This document shows, piece after piece, positions 57,141 through 62,978 of a stretch of 62,978 nt of DNA. The notes beneath the pieces were generated by a model that did not search any database, was not told where the DNA came from, and saw only the letters and a list, made by a program, of their open reading frames with translations. The position numbers and the translations under genes are program-made. Source of the stretch: Sideroxydans sp. (GTDB lineage Bacteria; Pseudomonadota; Gammaproteobacteria; Burkholderiales; Gallionellaceae); the NCBI GenBank assembly GCA_028687425.1, contig JAQUAD010000010.1, forward strand, positions 1-62,978, given 5' to 3'. The stretch's first letter is position 1; every line of letters starts with the position of its first letter.

Positions 57141-57168
57141 TATTTAGTACTAAACCGACCGAATCCAA
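57141..57168 (-). promoter_or_regulatory. Candidate ftsZ promoter overlapped by a palindrome
   Basis: On the minus strand TTGGAT (57163-57168), a 16-base spacer and TAAATA (57141-57146). The perfect palindrome TTTAGTACTAAA (57143-57154) covers the -10 edge and could be an operator. Confidence 0.4.
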
Positions 57169-57181
57169 TGCTCGCCTATCG

Positions 57182-58411
57182 CTAAAAATTCCCCTTGAAC
57201 CAATCCTTCATCTTCTCCAGCACATCCTTGAACGACCCCGACCCCACTCTGGACACTTCCTCGCGCTGGTGGCGTTCCAGTCCGTACACCAGCAGACCGA
57301 CGCCGGTCGCATAACGCGGCGTCTTCACTACAGCCGACAAACCGCCGATGTTGCGCGGCAGTCCCAGCCGCACCGGCAGATGGAATATCTCTTCGCCCAG
57401 CTCGACCATGCCCTGCATGGCCGCACTGCCGCCGGTGATGACGATGCCGGACGACAGCAGGTCCTCGAAGCCGCTGCGACGGATCTCCGTCTGCACCAGC
57501 GAGTACAACTCTTCGACGCGCGGCTCGATCACTTCTGCCAGCGTCTGGCGCGACAACATGCGCGCGCTGCGCTCGCCTACGCCCGGCACTTCGATCGGTG
57601 CATCGTTCGCCAACTGGCGCAAGGCGCAGCCGTACTTGATCTTGATGTCTTCCGCATCCTTGGTCGGCGTACGCAAGGCCATCGCGATGTCATTGGTGAT
57701 CTGATCTCCCGCGATGGGGATCACCGCGGTGTGACGGATCGCGCCGCCGGTGAAGATCGCCACGTCGGTGGTGCCGCCGCCGATGTCCACCAGACACACG
57801 CCCAGTTCGCGTTCGTCGTCTGCCAGCACGGCTTTGCTCGACGCCAGCGGCTGCAGGATCATGTCTTCCACTTCCAGTCCGCAGCGGTGGATGCACTTGA
57901 GGATGTTCTGCACGGCCGACACCGCGCCGGTCACGATATGGATCTCCACCTCCAGCCGCAGGCCGCTCATGCCCATCGGCTTCTTGATGCCGCCCTGCCC
58001 GTCGATGCTGAACTCCTGCTCCAGGATATGCAGGATCTGCTGGTCGCCCGGCAAACTGATCGAGCTGGCGGTCTCGATAGCGCGCACCACATCGGTATGC
58101 GCCACTTCCTTGTCCTTGATCTTGATCATGCCGTGCGCGTTCGAACTGCGGATATGGCCACCCGCGATGCCGGTATAGACCTGCTTGATCTTGCAGTCGG
58201 CCATCAGTTCGGCTTCCTGCAATGCCTGCTGGATCGCACCCACGGTGGCGTCGATGTTCACCACCATGCCTTTTTTCATGCCTGATGATTGATGCATGCC
58301 AGCGCCGATCACCTCCAGCGTACCTTCCGCCGTCACCTCGGCCACGATGCACGCGATCTTCGACGTACCGATATCCAGACCCACGACCAGATTCTTGCTC
58401 TCTTTGCTCAT
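57182..58411 (-). CDS. ftsA: Cell division protein FtsA
   Basis: This 409-residue actin-like ATPase tethers FtsZ to the membrane. LVVGLDIGTSKIACIVAEV (phosphate 1), CLVDIGGGTTDVAIFTGG (phosphate 2) and SGIVITGGSAAMQGM (adenosine motif) are present. The C-terminus VLEKMKDWFKGNF is the amphipathic membrane helix. AGGAGAAGG lies just before the ATG at 58411; an upstream extension to 58462 lacks support. It lies 19 bases after ftsQ. Confidence 0.97.
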   Translation of the reverse strand: MSKESKNLVVGLDIGTSKIACIVAEVTAEGTLEVIGAGMHQSSGMKKGMVVNIDATVGAIQQALQEAELMADCKIKQVYTGIAGGHIRSSNAHGMIKIKDKEVAHTDVVRAIETASSISLPGDQQILHILEQEFSIDGQGGIKKPMGMSGLRLEVEIHIVTGAVSAVQNILKCIHRCGLEVEDMILQPLASSKAVLADDERELGVCLVDIGGGTTDVAIFTGGAIRHTAVIPIAGDQITNDIAMALRTPTKDAEDIKIKYGCALRQLANDAPIEVPGVGERSARMLSRQTLAEVIEPRVEELYSLVQTEIRRSGFEDLLSSGIVITGGSAAMQGMVELGEEIFHLPVRLGLPRNIGGLSAVVKTPRYATGVGLLVYGLERHQREEVSRVGSGSFKDVLEKMKDWFKGNF

Positions 58412-58430
58412 CACCTTCTCCTGACTACCC

Positions 58431-59135
58431 TTATGCCGCACCCTGCGGCTGCTGCACAGCAAACCCGTTGCGATAGCGCAGATCCACGCGTCGTGCGTTC
58501 GGCATCCGCACCGCCACGCTGTATGGATACACTTTCACGAAACGCGCCAACCGTTCGCGCATCGCCTCGCGTCCCAATGCGAGCTCCATGCCATCGTCCA
58601 GCTTGACCTGCCAGGTCATGCGCGGCGACAGATCCAGTTGCGCGATATGTTTTTGCATGGGCTGCAACTCCTGCTCCAGTTCGCCATACATGCGCGCCAC
58701 CACCAATGAGTTCTCCTGCTCGCCCGAGAACTCCGGCAGCGTTTCGTCGCTTTGCGCCTCGAACAACTCGCCATAGGTATTCACCAGCGCAGTCTTGTTC
58801 CAGCGTGCCAGCGCGACGTGCTCCTCTATCTGCACCTCCAGCTGCCAGAGAAACTTGCGTCGCACACTCACAGATCGCACCCAGGGCAGTTGCTGGAATG
58901 CAGCGCGCGTCTCGGCCAGGTCGACAGTGAAGAAATTGCCGCGCACCTGATCGCGCACCACTTCTTCCAGTTGGGCGACATCCACTCTTTGCGGTGTCGT
59001 CGCCAGCGCCACCGCCTGCAAGGAGAACGCGGGCAACTGCGCGACATAACGCACCATGCCGTAGATCATCAGCAATACGCTGAAGCCGAACAGCACATTG
59101 GCGATACCGCGGAGCAGATGAGCGTTATCCCACAT
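58431..59135 (-). CDS. ftsQ: Cell division protein FtsQ
   Basis: This 234-residue bitopic protein has one helix ([21 protein letters not shown], about residues 10-30). A POTRA domain follows ([24 protein letters not shown]), then the beta domain ending near [13 protein letters not shown]. It links FtsB/FtsL to the divisome. GGAGG lies six bases before the ATG at 59135, which overlaps the ddlB stop by 11 bases. Confidence 0.95.
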   Translation of the reverse strand: MWDNAHLLRGIANVLFGFSVLLMIYGMVRYVAQLPAFSLQAVALATTPQRVDVAQLEEVVRDQVRGNFFTVDLAETRAAFQQLPWVRSVSVRRKFLWQLEVQIEEHVALARWNKTALVNTYGELFEAQSDETLPEFSGEQENSLVVARMYGELEQELQPMQKHIAQLDLSPRMTWQVKLDDGMELALGREAMRERLARFVKVYPYSVAVRMPNARRVDLRYRNGFAVQQPQGAA

Positions 59136-60036
59136 GCGCGCCCTCCAATATCTGCAGCACCAGCTGATCAAAATCGATGCCCGCCTGGCGTGCCGCCATC
59201 GGCACCAGGCTGTGATCGGTCATGCCGGGTGCGGTATTCGCTTCCAGCAGATACATCTTGCCGTCCTCGCCGCGCAGGAAGTCGATGCGCCCCCAGCCCT
59301 GTCCGCCGATCAACTGGAATCCCAGTTGCGCCATATGCTGCATCTCGGCTTCCTGTTCCGCCGGCAAACCGCACGGGCACAGGTAACGCGTGTCGTCGCG
59401 CAGATATTTCGCTTCGTAATCGTAGAACTCGTTCGCCGGTTCGATCTTGATCGCCGGCAATGCCTTGCCGTTCAGGATCGCCACCGTGTACTCGCCGCCG
59501 CTCATAAAAGTCTCGGCGATCACCACCTTGTCGTGTTTGGCCGCTTCCGCATACGCGGCAGGCAGGTCTTCCACTTTCTTGACCTTGATCACGCCGACGC
59601 TGGAGCCTTCGCTGGCAGGCTTCATGAACAAGGGCAAATCGAGATGCTCGGCCACAGCGTCCCAGTCTGTCGGCGCAGTCAGTGCTTCGTATTCCGGGAT
59701 GGGCAGACCTGCCGCCTGCCAGATCAGCTTGGTGCGCCACTTATCCATACCGACGGCCGAAGCCATCACACCACTGCCGGTGTAAGGGATGCCCATCAGT
59801 TCCAGCGCGCCCTGCACCGTACCGTCCTCGCCATAGCGACCGTGCAGCATCATGAACACGCGATCGAACTTCCCGGTCTTCAACTCCGTCAATTCACGCT
59901 CGGCCGGATCGAAGGCATGCGCATCCACGCCGCTGCGCTGCAAGGCAGCCAGCACTGCCGCCCCGCTCTTCAGCGACACCTCGCGCTCTGCCGAACGACC
60001 GCCGAACAACACCGCCACTTTTCCGAAGTTATTCAC
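59125..60036 (-). CDS. ddlB: D-alanine--D-alanine ligase B
   Basis: This 303-residue ATP-grasp enzyme makes the D-Ala-D-Ala dipeptide of peptidoglycan. [42 protein letters not shown] and [15 protein letters not shown] are the conserved blocks. It starts with GTG at 60036, overlapping the murB stop (GTGA). Confidence 0.97.
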   Translation of the reverse strand: MNNFGKVAVLFGGRSAEREVSLKSGAAVLAALQRSGVDAHAFDPAERELTELKTGKFDRVFMMLHGRYGEDGTVQGALELMGIPYTGSGVMASAVGMDKWRTKLIWQAAGLPIPEYEALTAPTDWDAVAEHLDLPLFMKPASEGSSVGVIKVKKVEDLPAAYAEAAKHDKVVIAETFMSGGEYTVAILNGKALPAIKIEPANEFYDYEAKYLRDDTRYLCPCGLPAEQEAEMQHMAQLGFQLIGGQGWGRIDFLRGEDGKMYLLEANTAPGMTDHSLVPMAARQAGIDFDQLVLQILEGAHVG

Positions 60037-60950
60037 TTAACTTTATCTCCAACGATCTTCACTTCCGGATGCAGGTTGATGCCCGTCTGCTTCTGCACCG
60101 TTGCCTGCACTTCAACTATCAGTTCTTCAATGTCCGCGGCGGTCGCACCGCCGGCGTTCACGATGAAGTTCGCATGTTTCTCCGACACCTGCGCGCCGCC
60201 GATGCGCTTGCCTTTCAGTCCGCAACCTTCGATCAATTTCGCGGCATGGCTCCCGGTCGGATTGCGGAACACGGAACCCGCATTCGGCATCTGCAAGGGC
60301 TGACTGGCGCTGCGCTTTTCCATCAGCGCTTTGATCTCAAGCTTCGCAGCCTCGACATCGCCCTGTGGCAATCGCAACCAGGCACCCACAAAGAACTCAT
60401 CGCTATGCTGCTTCAGCACGACATTGCGATAGCCGATGTCGTACTCCTGAGGCGTGCGCTCCAGCAACTCGCCGTTGCGTGTCAGCACCTGCACACGCTG
60501 CACCAAACTCCATGTCTCGCCGCCATAGCAACCGGCATTCATGGCCAACATGCCGCCCAGCGTGCCGGGGATGCCGACGAAGAATTCCGCACCACACAAG
60601 TTGTTGCCCGCTGCGAAACGAGCCAGCTTCGCACCTGGCACACCGGCTTGTGCGTAGATCAATCCGTTTTCCATGCGCAGTTCGGTCAGCGCCCCCACCA
60701 TCAGCAACACCGTGCCGCGAAATCCGCCGTCGCGTACCAGCAGGTTGCTGCCCAGCCCCACTGCCAGCAGCGGCTCGTCCGCCGGGGTCTGCCGCAAGAA
60801 CGCTTGCAGGTCCGCCAGATCGGCCGGCTGGTAGACACGCTGCGCAACACCGCCCGCACGCCAGCTCACGTGGCGTGACATCGGTTCGTCATGGAGCATT
60901 TCTCCACGCAGAACTTCCGTATTGAATTGTGTCGCTTCGTTCATATTCAT
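60033..60950 (-). CDS. murB: UDP-N-acetylenolpyruvoylglucosamine reductase MurB
   Basis: This 305-residue FAD enzyme makes UDP-MurNAc. The FAD-binding motifs [14 protein letters not shown] and [20 protein letters not shown], the active-site YRNV and the late NAGSVFRNP and HANFIVN are present. It is of the shorter type I length. The ATG at 60950 overlaps the murC stop (ATGA). A second ATG two codons on is possible. Confidence 0.97.
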   Translation of the reverse strand: MNMNEATQFNTEVLRGEMLHDEPMSRHVSWRAGGVAQRVYQPADLADLQAFLRQTPADEPLLAVGLGSNLLVRDGGFRGTVLLMVGALTELRMENGLIYAQAGVPGAKLARFAAGNNLCGAEFFVGIPGTLGGMLAMNAGCYGGETWSLVQRVQVLTRNGELLERTPQEYDIGYRNVVLKQHSDEFFVGAWLRLPQGDVEAAKLEIKALMEKRSASQPLQMPNAGSVFRNPTGSHAAKLIEGCGLKGKRIGGAQVSEKHANFIVNAGGATAADIEELIVEVQATVQKQTGINLHPEVKIVGDKVK

Positions 60951-62365
60951 CTGCCGGACAACTTCACCACCTGGTTTGGCACTCCGCCGATGGAACCCGC
61001 GCCCATGTTCAGCACCACATCACCGTCCTGCGCCATCTGCATGATGGTTTGCGGCATGTCGGCGATGCTCTCCACGAACACCGCGTTGGTCTGCCCCGAC
61101 ACGCGCAAGGCATGCATCAATGCGCGCCCGTCCGCCGCCACGATGGGCGCTTCGCCTGCCGCGTAGATGTCCGCCAGCACCAGCGCATCCACGCCGGACA
61201 GCACTTTCACGAAATCCTCGAACAGGTCGCGCGTGCGCGTGTAACGGTGTGGCTGGAACGACAGCAGCAGGCGTTTGCCCGGGAACGCACCGCGCACAGC
61301 GGCGATGGTCGCCTTCATCTCTACCGGGTGATGACCGTAATCGTCGATCAGCGTGAACGAACCGCCGGACGGCAACACCACATCGCCGTAGCGCTGCATG
61401 CGTCGCCCCACACCCTGGAACTCGGCCAGCGCATCGGCGATGGCCTGCGGTGCGACACCGACTTCCAGACCGATGGCGATCGCGGCCAAGGCATTTAACA
61501 CGTTGTGCTCGCCCGCCAGATTGAGCCTGATATCAAGATCAAGCGGCTTGCCGTCAAACATACACTTCTCGTCATGGCGGCACTGCGCGGTGAAGTGCAT
61601 CTGCCCGCCTTCGTGGCGCACATTCACGGCACGGATCTGCGCTTCTTCGCTCATGCCGTATGTCGTCACCGGCTTGCTAATGCGCGGCAGGATCTCGCGC
61701 ACGTTCGGATCGTCCACGCACAACATGGCACGGCCGTAGAACGGCAGCCGCTCGATGAAATCGATGAAGGCCTGCTTCAGTTTGTTGAAGTCGTGGCCGT
61801 ACGTCTCCATGTGGTCGGCGTCGATGTTGGTGACTGCCGCGATGATCGGTGTGAGATGCAGGAAGGAAGCATCCGACTCGTCCGCTTCGGCCACGATGTA
61901 TTCGCCGGTGCCGAGGCGCGCATTCGCACCGCTGCTGTTCAGTCGCCCACCGATAACAAAGGTCGGATCGAAACCGCCCTTGGCCAGCACGCTGGTCACC
62001 AGCGAAGTGGTCGTAGTCTTGCCGTGTGTGCCGGCGATGGCGATGCCCTGACGCAAGCGCATCAGTTCGGCCAGCATCACCGCGCGCGGCACCACAGGTA
62101 TCTGCTGCTCGCGTGCGGCGACCACTTCCGGGTTGTCCGCCTTCACCGCAGTCGAAGTCACCACCGCATCTGCATCGCGCAGGTTCTTCGCATCATGGCC
62201 CTGGGTGATATCCGCCCCCAGATCACGCAAGCGCATGATCACGGTGCTGTCCGCGATATCGGAACCGCTCACCTTGAAGCCCAGGTTGAGCATCACCTCG
62301 GCGATACCGTTCATGCCGGAGCCGCCGATGCCTACGAAGTGGATGTTTTTGACTTTATGTTTCAT
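60947..62365 (-). CDS. murC: UDP-N-acetylmuramate--L-alanine ligase MurC
   Basis: This 472-residue Mur ligase adds L-Ala to UDP-MurNAc. [19 protein letters not shown] at the start, [13 protein letters not shown] (ATP site), [23 protein letters not shown] and [10 protein letters not shown] are all conserved. The ATG at 62365 fits the family; nine upstream codons are not conserved. It begins five bases after the murG stop. Confidence 0.97.
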   Translation of the reverse strand: MKHKVKNIHFVGIGGSGMNGIAEVMLNLGFKVSGSDIADSTVIMRLRDLGADITQGHDAKNLRDADAVVTSTAVKADNPEVVAAREQQIPVVPRAVMLAELMRLRQGIAIAGTHGKTTTTSLVTSVLAKGGFDPTFVIGGRLNSSGANARLGTGEYIVAEADESDASFLHLTPIIAAVTNIDADHMETYGHDFNKLKQAFIDFIERLPFYGRAMLCVDDPNVREILPRISKPVTTYGMSEEAQIRAVNVRHEGGQMHFTAQCRHDEKCMFDGKPLDLDIRLNLAGEHNVLNALAAIAIGLEVGVAPQAIADALAEFQGVGRRMQRYGDVVLPSGGSFTLIDDYGHHPVEMKATIAAVRGAFPGKRLLLSFQPHRYTRTRDLFEDFVKVLSGVDALVLADIYAAGEAPIVAADGRALMHALRVSGQTNAVFVESIADMPQTIMQMAQDGDVVLNMGAGSIGGVPNQVVKLSGR

Positions 62366-62370
62366 ATCTC

Positions 62371-62978
62371 TTATCCCGCCAAGGCAACGCAAACTTGCGC
62401 TACGTGTTGTGTCGCATCCGGCTTGGCCAGACTGCGTGCCGCCTGCGCCATCGCCAGCAGTTTTTCGCGATCCAAATCGCGCAACAGCTGTGCCAGTTTT
62501 TCCGCGCCCAGTTCTTTCTGCGGCAGCAGCATGGCCGCGCCGTGCTCGCTCAGGAAGCGCGCGTTATGCATCTGGTGATCGTCCACCGCATACGGGAACG
62601 GCACCAGCACGCTGGCCACGCCCGCCGCTGCCAGTTCGGCTACCGTCAGCGCACCCGCACGACAGATCACCACATCGGCTTGCGCATACTGTTGCGCCAT
62701 GTCGTCCAGGAAGGCACGCACGTGCACCTCCGACACGTTACTGGCGCAGCCAGCCGTTTGCGGGAGGAGGTGCGATGCGGCCACTCCCGCACCCATCGGC
62801 TCCGCCGCACCGTGTCGTGGCCGCACCTGCACGCCGGCTTGCGCATACAGCTGCTGTACGGCTTCGAAATGCTTCTTGCCGGTCTGGTGGATCACATTCG
62901 GACGCGCCGTTGCATCCAGCATCGCCAGCGCCTTGGGCAGCGCTTCGTTCAATGCCTGCGCGCCCAGACTGCCGCCCC
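62371..62978 (-). CDS. murG: MurG glycosyltransferase, C-terminal part, with an insertion
   Basis: This is the 3' part of murG, cut by the window edge (about 201 residues). MurG adds GlcNAc to lipid I to make lipid [19 protein letters not shown] at the edge and [16 protein letters not shown] and [15 protein letters not shown] are the conserved C-domain motifs. Between YAQAGV and [13 protein letters not shown] there are about 32 extra residues compared with E. coli MurG. They are encoded by a palindromic stretch at 62733-62815. The frame stays open, so the protein is probably functional. Confidence 0.93.
   Translation of the reverse strand, partial: GGSLGAQALNEALPKALAMLDATARPNVIHQTGKKHFEAVQQLYAQAGVQVRPRHGAAEPMGAGVAASHLLPQTAGCASNVSEVHVRAFLDDMAQQYAQADVVICRAGALTVAELAAAGVASVLVPFPYAVDDHQMHNARFLSEHGAAMLLPQKELGAEKLAQLLRDLDREKLLAMAQAARSLAKPDATQHVAQVCVALAG
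62733..62815. repeat. Palindromic element inserted in frame within murG
   Basis: Nested complementary arms run ACACG/CGTGT (ends), AGCC/GGCT and a perfect TGCGGGAG/CTCCCGCA (62759-62766 and 62784-62791) round a 17-base centre. The stretch coincides with the extra residues of MurG. It looks like a REP-like palindromic element captured as coding sequence. Confidence 0.6.

Noticed and set aside
62371-62978. Frameshift or pseudogene in murG because of the extra residues
   Set aside because: The frame is open through the palindromic insertion and conserved motifs resume on both sides, so a functional gene is more likely.

Overview
The window reads as a chromosomal segment of a betaproteobacterium, most likely of the order Nitrosomonadales and possibly the family Gallionellaceae. 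This is inferred from gene order (zapB-zapA-6S RNA-EVE; pilC-pilD-coaE-zapD-yacG; secA-argJ-DUF815-Nudix/ThiE; murG to lpxC), from protein similarity remembered rather than searched, and from a pair of small c-type cytochromes. Base composition is fairly uniform and moderately GC-rich. The exception is a short AT-rich lipoprotein gene around 8.3-8.8 kb. I see no insertion sequence, prophage, CRISPR array or tRNA.

Layout. 1-0.34 kb: leader and two tandem strong promoters of an operon reading left out of the window, almost certainly an rRNA operon. 0.3-7.6 kb: tsaD, plsY, folB, rpmE, an M48 lipoprotein protease and two family-39-type glycosyltransferases. 7.6-8.8 kb: an accessory patch holding a 570-bp inverted-repeat element, smaller dispersed hairpins and an AT-rich lipoprotein gene. 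8.8-15.6 kb: aroC, tatD, a signalling pair (atypical response regulator and CBS-GGDEF protein), tcdA, and a thpR-corA-pyrimidine dimer glycosylase operon. 15.8-21.4 kb: a 1293-residue FAD/Fe-S/CCG oxidoreductase with an unrecognised 539-residue partner. 21.3-27.3 kb: a GGDEF-EAL protein, phoBR with a Pho box, and a sodium/solute symporter. 27.3-32.7 kb: peroxiredoxin, msbA, a putative cobalamin-uptake membrane protein and a BtuB-type receptor under a cobalamin riboswitch. 32.7-36.3 kb: zapB-zapA, 6S RNA, EVE, TauE and AGCS genes. 36.3-41.8 kb: two related c-type cytochromes, an orphan ParA, ilvD, lgt and pldA. 41.8-47 kb: a CNNM/CBS protein, pilC-pilD-coaE and zapD-yacG. 47-54.3 kb (minus strand): secA, a cNMP-binding protein, argJ, a DUF815 ATPase and a Nudix-ThiE fusion, with an M23 peptidase upstream. 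54.3-63 kb: dciA, then the division and cell wall cluster on the minus strand (murG partial, murC, murB, ddlB, ftsQ, ftsA, ftsZ, lpxC).

Most of the window is core envelope, division and translation machinery. The most unusual signals are four. First, the murG gene carries about 32 extra codons made of palindromic DNA, like a protein-coding palindromic element. Second, the 570-bp inverted-repeat element has paired hairpins that show compensatory base changes between its arms. Third, the btuB riboswitch has a legible three-strand switch that can free or hide the ribosome binding site. Fourth, there is a signalling pair whose receiver domain has lost the usual phosphorylation residues.
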